A stretch of 64,000 nucleotides of DNA, from positions 3,400,501 through 3,464,500 of the forward strand of contig NZ_CP016756.1 in NCBI RefSeq assembly GCF_001700965.1. The letters are read 5' to 3'. Positions 26,383 to 33,983 of this stretch are shown here, one piece after another. The first letter of the stretch is position 1, and every line of letters starts with the position of its first letter. The stretch comes from Stenotrophomonas nitritireducens. Its GTDB lineage: Bacteria; Pseudomonadota; Gammaproteobacteria; Xanthomonadales; Xanthomonadaceae. A program made the translations under genes and the position numbers. The notes under the pieces were generated by a model that saw nothing but the letters and a program-made list of their open reading frames with translations, was not told the DNA's origin and did not search any database.

Positions 26383-27143
26383 GCGGTAAAACCGTCTTTC
26401 CACCGCCGCAATTCGGCGAAAACTTCCACTTCATCAGTGGGCGCGCGACCAAGCCGCGCCGCGATCGCTGCGATGATGGCGGTATCGGTGGTACGCAGAA
26501 AGGGATTGCATTGGAGTTCACCGGCCAATACGGCGGGAACGGTAGGACGAGAACTGCTGCGCATGTCCGAGGCTTCCTGTTGGCGGCGTTGCAATGCCGC
26601 GTTGGTGGGGTCGACATGCCGCGCAAACACGGCATTGGCCAGCGTGTATTCGTGCCCGCAGCAGACCAGTGTCTGTGGGGGCAGGGCGGCCATTCGCCGT
26701 AGCGAGGCCAACATCTGGGCCGGCGTACCTTCAAACATGCGTCCACAGCCCAAGCTGAACAACATGTCGCCACAGAACAAATGGTCGTGGCCGTAGTAGG
26801 CAATGTGGCTTCGGGTGTGACCGGGGACTTCCATCACGGTGAAACCGAAGCCGGACAATTCTACCCTGTCGCCCTCGCTGACTCGTTCACAATCCAAGGC
26901 GATGCGTTCATCTTTCGGCGCGATCACCCGCAGCCGCGGCCAGCGCTGGCGCAGCTCCGCCACCCCGCCGATATGGTCGTCGTGGTGGTGGGTGAGCAGG
27001 ACGGCAGCGGGCTGCATGCCTTGCGCGGCGGCTTCCAATACCGGCCCGGCCTGGCCTGGGTCGACGAAAATCGTGCGCTCATCGGGCGTTTGCAACGCCC
27101 AGATGTAGTTGTCCTGGAATGCGGGCAGGGCGATCAGTCGCAT
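26379..27143 (-). CDS. gloB: Hydroxyacylglutathione hydrolase (glyoxalase II)
   Basis: GloB hydrolyses S-lactoylglutathione to lactate and glutathione in methylglyoxal removal. The 254-residue protein has the metallo-beta-lactamase motif LTHHHDDHIGG, VMEVPGHTRSHIAYY, LFCGDMLFSLGCGR and CCGHEYTLANAVF, followed by the C-terminal helical domain with ELQCNPFLR. All metal ligands are present. The ATG at 27143 gives MRLIALPAFQDNYIW, the family start. It is divergent from the next gene with only 11 bases between start codons and is coupled to mltD downstream. Confidence 0.96.
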   Translation of the reverse strand: MRLIALPAFQDNYIWALQTPDERTIFVDPGQAGPVLEAAAQGMQPAAVLLTHHHDDHIGGVAELRQRWPRLRVIAPKDERIALDCERVSEGDRVELSGFGFTVMEVPGHTRSHIAYYGHDHLFCGDMLFSLGCGRMFEGTPAQMLASLRRMAALPPQTLVCCGHEYTLANAVFARHVDPTNAALQRRQQEASDMRSSSRPTVPAVLAGELQCNPFLRTTDTAIIAAIAARLGRAPTDEVEVFAELRRWKDGFTA

Positions 27144-27154
27144 AGAATTGGAAA

Positions 27155-27808
27155 ATGCCTGCCGCCCCGCCCCCCCGTCAAGCTGCAGTCTCGCCCTGGT
27201 TTGAGAAAGCCGGGGCGCAGGCGATGCGGGAATGGGAGCAACGGCTGCTGTCTGAACAGATGCGCGGATTTCCCGCGCCGCCGTGGCTGTGGCTGGCCCC
27301 CAGCGTTGCCTGGCTGCCGGAGCAGTTGCCGCAGGGGCGTGGCCTGCGCCTGCACCGCAACCCGCAGGCACCCGGCTGGGCAGGGGATATGCGCTGTGCC
27401 TTGCCGTTGCCGCTGCCCAGCGAGTCGGTCAAGGCCATCGTCATTGAACATGCCGCAGCTGAGGAACTGGAGCCCTTGTTGTCCGAATGCGCGCGGGTGT
27501 TGATGCCCGGCGGGCGGATCTGGATGACCGTACTCAACCGCTGCAGTCCGTACCGCGCGCATTGGCAATGGCAGGGCGCGCGGCCACCAGCGGTGGGGCG
27601 ATGCAGGGCACTTTTGCAGCGGCAAGGCATACGATGTCGCTCGCTGCGGCACTATGGCCCGCTGTGGACGCAGTCGGGCAACACTCCGGGCACGGCTCTG
27701 CCGGCCCTGCGCGCGTTGTGCGTGCTGGAAGCTGAAAAACGCACCGAGGCTTTCATCGGCCCGATCAAGGCCAGTCGCGTCAGTTGGCGCGGCCCGGTGG
27801 CGACCTGA
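27155..27808 (+). CDS. Class I SAM-dependent methyltransferase-like protein next to rnhA
   Basis: This 217-residue protein matches the methyltransferase-like genes commonly found beside gloB and rnhA. The core region IEHAAAEELEPLLSECARVL followed by MPGGRIWMTVLNRCSPYR resembles strands 4-5 of a Rossmann methyltransferase. The usual glycine-rich SAM loop (GxGxG) is not visible in the N-terminal half, so the enzyme may be degenerate or inactive. Its start lies 11 bases from the divergent gloB start. rnhA begins 15 bases after the stop, so the two are likely co-transcribed. Confidence 0.8.
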   Translation: MPAAPPPRQAAVSPWFEKAGAQAMREWEQRLLSEQMRGFPAPPWLWLAPSVAWLPEQLPQGRGLRLHRNPQAPGWAGDMRCALPLPLPSESVKAIVIEHAAAEELEPLLSECARVLMPGGRIWMTVLNRCSPYRAHWQWQGARPPAVGRCRALLQRQGIRCRSLRHYGPLWTQSGNTPGTALPALRALCVLEAEKRTEAFIGPIKASRVSWRGPVAT

Positions 27809-27823
27809 ATTCAACGGAACACT

Positions 27824-28276
27824 ATGAAGTCAATTGAAGTACATACCGATGGCGCCTGCCTCGGCAATCCCGGGCCTGGCGGCTGGGGCGCCTTGCTGCG
27901 CTACAAAGGCCATGAGCGCGAACTGTCCGGCGGCGAAGGCCATACCACCAACAACCGGATGGAGTTGATGGCCGCGATCATGGGCCTGGAAACGCTGAGC
28001 GAGCCCTGCAACATCATCCTGTTCACCGATTCGCAGTACGTGCGCCAGGGCATCACCGAGTGGATGCCGGGCTGGGTGCGGCGCAACTGGAAAACCGCCG
28101 GCGGCGACCCGGTCAAGAACCGCGACCTGTGGGAGCGCCTGCACGAGGCCACCCAGCGGCACCAGATCGACTGGCGCTGGGTCAAGGGCCACTCCGGTGA
28201 CCCGGACAACGAACGCGTGGACCAGCTGGCCCGCGATGCTGCAATCCGCGTGCGCGCTGGCGCCGCGAGCAACTGA
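27824..28276 (+). CDS. rnhA: Ribonuclease HI
   Basis: RNase HI cuts the RNA strand of RNA-DNA hybrids. At 150 residues it has all four acidic ligands and the catalytic histidine: Asp9 (VHTDGAC), Glu47 (NNRMELMA), Asp69 (LFTDSQYV), and [18 protein letters not shown]. The basic handle region [20 protein letters not shown] is typical of the E. coli type. dnaQ follows after eight bases, a widely conserved pair. Confidence 0.97.
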   Translation: MKSIEVHTDGACLGNPGPGGWGALLRYKGHERELSGGEGHTTNNRMELMAAIMGLETLSEPCNIILFTDSQYVRQGITEWMPGWVRRNWKTAGGDPVKNRDLWERLHEATQRHQIDWRWVKGHSGDPDNERVDQLARDAAIRVRAGAASN

Positions 28277-28284
28277 GGTAAGCG

Positions 28285-29013
28285 ATGCGCCAGATTGTCC
28301 TTGATACCGAAACCACCGGCCTGGAATGGAAGAAGGGTAACCGCGTGGTCGAAATCGGCTGCGTGGAGCTGCTTGAGCGGCGCCCCAGCGGCAACAACTT
28401 CCACCGTTACCTGAAGCCGGATTGCGACTTTGAATCCGGCGCGGCGGAAGTCACCGGCTTGTCGCTGGATTTCCTTGCCGACAAGCCGCGCTTCGAGGAA
28501 GTGGTGGATGAGTTCCTGGCCTATGTGGATGGTGCGGAGCTGATCATCCACAACGCCTCGTTCGACATGGGCTTCCTCGAAAACGAGATGAGCCTGGCCG
28601 GCAAGGGCCGCCTGGCCAGCCGGGTGACGGTGACCGATACCCTGGCCATGGCGCGCGAGCGTTACCCGGGGCAGCGCAATTCGCTGGATGCGCTGTGCCG
28701 GCGCCTGGGCGTGGACAACGCCCACCGCACCCTGCATGGCGGCCTGCTCGATGCGCAGATCCTGGCCGACGTCTACATCGCGCTGACCTCGGGCCAGGAA
28801 GAGATCGGCTTTGGTCAGCCGGAAGCCGAGTCGGGCAATGCAGGCGGCGTCGCCCAGGCATTCGATGCCTCGGTGCTGCTGCCACGGCCGCGCGTGCTGG
28901 TTACCGCGTCCGAGCATGAAGCACATGAGGCGCGCCTGGCCCGGCTGCGCAAGAAGGCCGGCCACGCCTGGTGGGATGGCGAGCCGGTACCGGCAGCCAG
29001 CGAAACGGCTTGA
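28285..29013 (+). CDS. dnaQ: DNA polymerase III epsilon subunit (3'-5' proofreading exonuclease)
   Basis: DnaQ proofreads replication in the polymerase III core. The 242-residue protein has ExoI VLDTETTGLE (Asp7, Glu9), ExoII HNASFDMGFL and ExoIII HRTLHGGLLDAQIL of the DEDDh class. A C-terminal tail (HEAHEARLARLRKKAGHAWW) fits the alpha-binding segment. It is arranged directly after rnhA in the same direction and converges with the PP2C gene. Confidence 0.97.
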   Translation: MRQIVLDTETTGLEWKKGNRVVEIGCVELLERRPSGNNFHRYLKPDCDFESGAAEVTGLSLDFLADKPRFEEVVDEFLAYVDGAELIIHNASFDMGFLENEMSLAGKGRLASRVTVTDTLAMARERYPGQRNSLDALCRRLGVDNAHRTLHGGLLDAQILADVYIALTSGQEEIGFGQPEAESGNAGGVAQAFDASVLLPRPRVLVTASEHEAHEARLARLRKKAGHAWWDGEPVPAASETA

Positions 29014-29063
29014 ATCACGCCGGTCTACGCGGGCCTGCCTGAAAGCCGGGCCGGCCCGTCGCC

Positions 29064-29768
29064 TTAGTGGCAGCGGACCAGGATGGCGGTGACGTTGTCC
29101 GAGCCGCCGCCATCCAGCGCGGCGGCGATCAGTGCGTCCACGCATTCCTGCGCGCTGCAGTCGCCGTGGGCCAACGCCTGGCTGAGGCCGGCATCGTCCA
29201 CTTCCTCGGTGAGGCCGTCACTGCAGATCAGCAGCTGCATGCCCGGGCGCAGTTCGCCGGTCATGGTGGCGACGTTGAGGTGGGCCGGGTCGGTCACGCC
29301 CAGCGCCTGGGTCACCACATTGCGGTGCGGGTGGGCGCGGGCCTGCTCGGCGGTTAGCGTGCCCTGCGCGATCAGCTCCTGCACATAGCTGTGGTCCTGG
29401 CTGAGCTGGGCCAGCTTGCCGTCGCGCCACAGATAGGCACGGCTGTCGCCCACCCAAGCCACTTCAAAACGGTTGCCCTGCACGCGCGCGGCCACCACGG
29501 TGGTGCCCATGGGCAGGCTGTCAATGCGACGGCGCGAGGTGCGGATGATTTCTTCGTCGGCAGTGCGGATGGCTTGAACCAGGGCAGCACCGCTGCGGAC
29601 TTCGCGGACGATGGTTTCGCGCGCCAACGCGCTGGCAACCTCGCCGCAGGCGTGGCCGCCCATGCCATCGGCTATCAGCCACAGCCCCAGCTCGCCGTCA
29701 CCGTAGTAGGTGTCTTCATTGAGCTGGCGGCGCAGGCCGACATGGCTGAGGTGTCCAAATTCGATCAT
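29064..29768 (-). CDS. PP2C-family protein serine/threonine phosphatase
   Basis: A 234-residue Stp/PrpC-type phosphatase that would reverse Hanks-kinase phosphorylation in the cytoplasm. Metal-binding motifs are complete: LIADGMGGHACGE, AWVGDSRAYLW, LICSDGLTEEV and GGSDNVTAILV. There is no kinase partner next to it. The N terminus MIEFGHLSHVGLRRQLNEDTY carries the family RxxNED feature. It is divergent from the tRNA-Ser promoter. Confidence 0.93.
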   Translation of the reverse strand: MIEFGHLSHVGLRRQLNEDTYYGDGELGLWLIADGMGGHACGEVASALARETIVREVRSGAALVQAIRTADEEIIRTSRRRIDSLPMGTTVVAARVQGNRFEVAWVGDSRAYLWRDGKLAQLSQDHSYVQELIAQGTLTAEQARAHPHRNVVTQALGVTDPAHLNVATMTGELRPGMQLLICSDGLTEEVDDAGLSQALAHGDCSAQECVDALIAAALDGGGSDNVTAILVRCH

Positions 29769-29914
29769 GAGTGCCCGAGCGGGCTATGTTTCAACGATGA
29801 AGGTCGCTGCATCATCGCGTTCATGGAGGTGTACGGCAAGCGCTCGCGGACGCCGGTTTATCGTGCCGAATGCAGCGGGTGGATGGCGCGCGGTGATTTT
29901 TTGTTAAAAACCGC

Positions 29915-29943
29915 TTGTCCGCGCAGCCGATGCCCTTTATTAT
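29915..29943 (+). promoter_or_regulatory. Promoter of tRNA-Ser
   Basis: TTGTCC (29915-29920), a 17-base spacer, then TATTAT (29938-29943), 27 bases before the tRNA. Confidence 0.7.
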
Positions 29944-29970
29944 TCGCAGCCCGGTTCGCCGGGGACCATC

Positions 29971-30062
29971 TGGAGAGGTGGCAGAGCGGTTGAATGTACC
30001 TGACTCGAAATCAGGCAGGCGTTAATAGCGCCTCGGGGGTTCGAATCCCCCCCTCTCCGCCA
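29971..30062 (+). tRNA. tRNA-Ser(CGA), island attachment site
   Basis: 92 bases with a long variable arm. Acceptor GGAGAGG pairs with CCTCTCC and CCA is encoded. Anticodon loop CTCGAAA reads CGA. An integrase remnant and foreign DNA start right after it, so its 3' end is the probable attB used by the island. Confidence 0.97.
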
Positions 30063-30074
30063 GATAATTGAACT

Positions 30075-30104
30075 AAGCCCTTGAATTTCAAGGGCTTTTT
30101 TCAT
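30075..30104 (+). terminator. Terminator after tRNA-Ser
   Basis: AAGCCCTTGAA-TTTCAAGGGCTT with a run of six T. Confidence 0.92.
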
Positions 30105-30112
30105 TTTCGGCT

Positions 30113-30562
30113 TGGCTGGTATGCCATCTGGTATGCCACGGAAGATTGGCTGCTGCTGGACCATTCTGGACATCGTGGCGCCTGCAAGTGGCGCGCATCG
30201 GCTTTGCTGGTCGGGCTGCAGGCAGGGGCTGCTATGTGTTCCCGTCGATACGGAGTGGCCGTGATCCGATGAGCGAGAACACGGTGAACGCCGCGCTTCG
30301 GCGCCTTGGCTATGGCACGGACGATATGACCGGTCATGGCTTCCGAAGTATGGCTTCCACCCTGCTGCATGAGATGGGCTGGACCTCTGATGCCATCGAG
30401 CGGCAGTTGGCACACTCCGAGAGGAATCCCATCAAAGCGGCATACAACCGTGCAGAGCACCTGCCAGAGCGTCGGAAGATGATGCAGGCATGGGCTGATT
30501 ACCTGGACCGCTTGCGTGAAAAACAGCCCAGAGCTACCCAGCTCTGCGCTAAGCGCGCCTGA
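30113..30562 (+). pseudogene. Truncated tyrosine-type integrase (C-terminal part only)
   Basis: The frame ending at 30562 encodes the C-terminal catalytic half of a P4-type integrase: RGCYVFPSIRSG, SENTVNAALRRLGYG, the HGFRSMASTLL box (HxxR), AHSERN and the nucleophile region KAAYNRAEHLPERRKMMQ. The N-terminal arm-binding domain and the first catalytic arginine are missing, and upstream of about 30,220 the frame has no family similarity. Just before it TGGTATGCCA occurs twice (30117-30137 region), as is common near such attachment sites. It cannot be active, so the island is not self-excising by this enzyme. Immediately follows tRNA-Ser(CGA). Confidence 0.85.
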
Positions 30563-30604
30563 CCCCCTCCTGCCGCTACTCACTTGAGTAGCGGCAGGAG
30601 GGGG
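30563..30604. repeat. 42-base palindrome after the integrase remnant
   Basis: Two perfect 20-base arms with only a CT between them: CCCCCTCCTGCCGCTACTCA at 30563-30582 and its complement at 30585-30604. It starts right at the integrase stop codon. There is no T-run. Confidence 0.85.
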
Positions 30605-30615
30605 TGGGGGTGATC

Positions 30616-30634
30616 GCATCAATCGAGTTGATGC
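30616..30634. promoter_or_regulatory. Operator-like palindrome upstream of the restriction operon
   Basis: GCATCAA-TCGAG-TTGATGC, 7-base arms. Related half sites TTGATG and TTGCATC recur at 30654 and 30672 and at the start of the next gene. It could be a binding site for a regulator of the operon; no such regulator gene is seen beside it. Confidence 0.4.
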
Positions 30635-30678
30635 AAAAAAGCTTGCATTGGCGTTGATGTCGTGCGAGAGTTTGCATC

Positions 30679-31284
30679 ATGAACATTGATGCAGAAAATT
30701 TCATGGTTGGAGAGTTGGTCTCCATTCAAGCGGGCTACCCCTTTCGCGGCTCCATTGAGGAGTCGGCCGATGGTGAAGTTCTGGCGGTGCAGATGAGGGA
30801 TGTTGACCTTGACCATGGGGTCAAATGGTCTGACGTCACGCGCACCACGCTTGCAGGCCGCAAACCACCTGACTGGCTCAAGGCTGGGGACATACTGTTC
30901 GTCGCTAAAGGTGCTCGGTTCTATGCCGTATGCATTGATGAGCCGCCGAGCCCTGCTGTGTGCAGCCCTCACTTCTTTCTGCTCCGAGTGGCCTCCCAAG
31001 GTCTATTGCTGCCTGCTTTCCTGGCGTGGCAAATAAACCAACCGCCATTTCAGCGTCAGCTTCAGCAAGCCGCTGAAGGCAGCAGCCAGTTGAGTATCCG
31101 CCGCCCCGTACTGGAATCGCTCACGCTGTGCGTGCCCTCGCTGGCGGACCAGCAACGCATCGTTGCCCTGGCTGACCTTGCCCGTCAGGAGCGCCACACG
31201 CTCAATCAACTCATTCAAAACCGCGAGCAGCAACTTCAAGCGCTCGCAGAGAGTCTTGCGCATGCTGCGCAGGCCGGTCACTGA
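30679..31284 (+). CDS. Half-size type I restriction specificity subunit (single target-recognition domain)
   Basis: A 201-residue protein that resembles one half of HsdS: one target-recognition domain (AGYPFRGSIEES, LAVQMRDVD, GDILFVAKGAR) followed by one conserved helical region (LADQQRIVALADLARQERHTL). A normal HsdS has two of each. It lies 22 bases upstream of hsdM, while a full-length hsdS lies further down. Half-S proteins can act as homodimers or pair with other S chains and change specificity. Whether this one is functional or the remains of a second system is open. Confidence 0.8.
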   Translation: MNIDAENFMVGELVSIQAGYPFRGSIEESADGEVLAVQMRDVDLDHGVKWSDVTRTTLAGRKPPDWLKAGDILFVAKGARFYAVCIDEPPSPAVCSPHFFLLRVASQGLLLPAFLAWQINQPPFQRQLQQAAEGSSQLSIRRPVLESLTLCVPSLADQQRIVALADLARQERHTLNQLIQNREQQLQALAESLAHAAQAGH

Positions 31285-31306
31285 ACAACGCAGGAGCTCA
31301 AACATC

Positions 31307-32833
31307 ATGAACAGTACAAACACCAAAATCGTCTCTGTAAGCCAGGACGAGATCAACGCCGCCGTCTGGGCCGCCTGCGACACCTTCCGCGGCACCGTGG
31401 ACCCGAGCATCTACAAGGACTTCGTCCTGACCATGCTGTTCCTCAAGTACGTGTCGGATGTCTGGCAGGACCACTACGACGCCTACAAGAAGCAGTACGG
31501 TGATCATCCTGAGCTGATTAAGGAAATGCTCAAAAACGAGCGTTTCGTGCTGCCCGCCAGTGCCAGCTTCTATGCCTTGCACGCCCTACGGCACAGCCCC
31601 GGCAACGGCGAGCGCATCGACAAGGCGCTGCACGCCATCGAAGAGGCCAACATCACCAAGCTGCGCGATGTGTTCCAGGACATCAGCTTCAACTCAAACA
31701 AGCTGGGCGACGAGCAGCAGAAGAACGACATCCTGCGCCACCTGCTGGAAGACTTCGCCAAGCCCGAGCTGGACTTGCGCCCCAGCCGTGTCGGCCAGCT
31801 CGATGTGATCGGCAATGCCTACGAATTCCTCATCAAGAACTTTGCCTCCACCAGCGGCAAAAAGGCGGGCGAGTTCTATACCCCGCCCGAAGTCTCCGCT
31901 CTCATGGCTCGCCTGATGGCGCCGCAAGAGGGAGACGAAATCTGTGACCCCACCTGCGGTTCCGGGTCGCTGTTGATGAAGTGCGGCCGCCTGATTCGTG
32001 AGAACACCGGCTCTCGCAAGTACGCGCTCTATGGGCAGGAAGCCATCGGCAGCACCTGGGCGCTGGCCAAGATGAACATGTTCCTGCATGGCGAGGACAA
32101 CCACCGCATCGAATGGGGTGACACCATCCGCAACCCCAAGCTGCTGGATGGAGACGCTGCCCTCAAACACTTCGACATCGTGGTGGCCAACCCGCCGTTC
32201 AGCCTTGAAAAGTGGGGGCATGAGGGTGCCGATGCCGACAAGTTCAGCCGCTTCCGGCGGGGCGTGCCGCCACGTACTAAGGGTGATTACGCCTTCATCC
32301 TGCACATGATCGAGACCATGAAGCCAGGCACCGGCCGGATGGCGGTGGTTGTTCCGCATGGCGTGCTGTTCCGTGGCGCTGCCGAGGGGCGCATTCGCCA
32401 GAAGTTGATCGAAGAGAACCTGCTCGACGTGGTGATTGGCCTGCCCGAAAAACTGTTCTACGGCACCGGCATCCCCGCCGCGGTGCTGGTGTTCCGCAAG
32501 AACAAGGCCGACGACAAGGTGTTGTTCATCGACGCTAGCCGTGACTTCGAGGCCGGCAAGAACCAGAACCTGCTGCGCGAAGCTGACCTGCAGCGCATCC
32601 TGGATACCGTCGCCACACGGCAAAGCGTGGACAAGTACGCCTACCTCGCCACGCCTGCCGAGATTGCCGAGAACGACTTCAACCTCAACATCCCGCGCTA
32701 TGTGGACACCTTTGAGGAAGAAGCCGAAATCGACCTGGTGGCCGTGCGCAAGGAGCGCGAGCAGCTCAAGGCCGAGCTGGCCAGCCTGGAAGCTCAGATG
32801 GCCGTCTACCTGAAGGAGCTGGGCTATGAGTAA
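31307..32833 (+). CDS. hsdM: Type I restriction-modification DNA methyltransferase subunit
   Basis: HsdM methylates adenine N6 in the bipartite site defined by HsdS. The 508-residue protein has the N-terminal helical HsdM domain (AAVWAACDTFRGTVDPSIYKDF) and the N6-adenine methyltransferase domain with FYTPPEV, the SAM motif DPTCGSGSLLMKCG and the catalytic NPPFS. AGGAG lies ten bases before the ATG at 31307. The next gene overlaps its end by eight bases. The layout places it as the first conserved gene of the operon after the half-S gene. Confidence 0.96.
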   Translation: MNSTNTKIVSVSQDEINAAVWAACDTFRGTVDPSIYKDFVLTMLFLKYVSDVWQDHYDAYKKQYGDHPELIKEMLKNERFVLPASASFYALHALRHSPGNGERIDKALHAIEEANITKLRDVFQDISFNSNKLGDEQQKNDILRHLLEDFAKPELDLRPSRVGQLDVIGNAYEFLIKNFASTSGKKAGEFYTPPEVSALMARLMAPQEGDEICDPTCGSGSLLMKCGRLIRENTGSRKYALYGQEAIGSTWALAKMNMFLHGEDNHRIEWGDTIRNPKLLDGDAALKHFDIVVANPPFSLEKWGHEGADADKFSRFRRGVPPRTKGDYAFILHMIETMKPGTGRMAVVVPHGVLFRGAAEGRIRQKLIEENLLDVVIGLPEKLFYGTGIPAAVLVFRKNKADDKVLFIDASRDFEAGKNQNLLREADLQRILDTVATRQSVDKYAYLATPAEIAENDFNLNIPRYVDTFEEEAEIDLVAVRKEREQLKAELASLEAQMAVYLKELGYE

Positions 32834-33983
32834 AACACCAAAACCCAGCAAGCCGACCAAGGCGATGGCTGCATCGGTGGAGTTGCAGGCATCAGCCAGC
32901 GCCGAAAGCCAGGGCGAATTCGTTCTCTACACCACTGACGACGGCCTCACCCGTGTTGAAATGCGGGCCGATGGCGGCTCGCTTTGGCTCAGCCAGGCAG
33001 AAATTGCCACGCTGTTCCAGACCACGCCACAGAACGTCACCCAGCATGTGAAAGCCATTTACGCCGAGGGGGAGGCAGACCCCGAGGCAACTTGTAAGTC
33101 CAGCTTACAAGTTCGCCAGGAGGGTGGCCGGCTCGTCCGCCGCAATGTGCGCTTCTATAGCCTGGAGGTCATCTTGGCCGTGGGCTACCGGGCGCGCTCG
33201 GCACGCGGCACTCAGTTCCGCCAATGGGCCACGGCCAACTTGAGCGAATACCTCCTCAAGGGCTTCGTGCTCGACGACGTGCGCCTGAAGAACCCGCCTG
33301 TGGGTGACTCTGTACTACCAGACCGCTTCGGCGAGTTGTTGGAGCGCATCCGCGACATCCGCGCCAGCGAGCGTCGCATGTACCTGAGGGTGCGCGAAAT
33401 CTTCGCCCTGGCGGCTGATTACGCACCCACGCTGCCCGAGACCACCGCCTTTTTCCGCATCATCCAGAACAAGCTGCACTACGCCGTATCGGGCCAGACC
33501 GCCGCCGAGATCATCCGCACCCGCGCCGACCACACCCAGCCCAACATGGGCCTGACCACCACCCGCAAGGCCCACGTGCAGAAGGCCGACGTGGGAGTGG
33601 CCAAGAACTACCTGAACGAGCAGGAAATCACCGAGCTGAACCGCATCGTCACCATGTGGCTGGACTTTGCTGAAGACCAAGCCACGCGCCGCAAAGAGGT
33701 GTTCCTGAAAGATTGGGCCGAAAAGCTCGATGCCTTCCTCAGCTTCAATGACCGCCAGGTGCTGGTGGGTGCCGGCAAGGTGTCGCACAAGCAGGCGGTG
33801 GCTCATGCGCAGAGTGAGTACGAGCAGTTTGCAGAGCAGCGACGTGTGGCGCTGGAGGCTGAGGGGGAAACATTTGCTGTTCGCATGCTGGGTGCGGCAT
33901 CGGCAGATGATGGCGCCTTGGAGGAGTTGGGCAAGGTCGCAAAGCGGCTGACAAAAAAGAAGGGAAGCCGTGATGCTGCCTAA
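32826..33983 (+). CDS. rhuM: RhuM-family protein
   Basis: A 385-residue protein of the RhuM family, often found within type I restriction loci and on Salmonella pathogenicity island 3. Its biochemical role is not established. The N-terminal half has a helix-turn-helix-like stretch, WLSQAEIATLFQTTPQNVTQ, followed by VIRRNV-type residues (RLVRRNVRFYSLEVILAVGY) typical of this family. The C-terminal half contains YLNEQEITELNRIVTMWLDF. It overlaps hsdM by eight bases and hsdS by about eleven, so it is an integral operon member and not a chance neighbour. Confidence 0.92.
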   Translation: MSKTPKPSKPTKAMAASVELQASASAESQGEFVLYTTDDGLTRVEMRADGGSLWLSQAEIATLFQTTPQNVTQHVKAIYAEGEADPEATCKSSLQVRQEGGRLVRRNVRFYSLEVILAVGYRARSARGTQFRQWATANLSEYLLKGFVLDDVRLKNPPVGDSVLPDRFGELLERIRDIRASERRMYLRVREIFALAADYAPTLPETTAFFRIIQNKLHYAVSGQTAAEIIRTRADHTQPNMGLTTTRKAHVQKADVGVAKNYLNEQEITELNRIVTMWLDFAEDQATRRKEVFLKDWAEKLDAFLSFNDRQVLVGAGKVSHKQAVAHAQSEYEQFAEQRRVALEAEGETFAVRMLGAASADDGALEELGKVAKRLTKKKGSRDAA

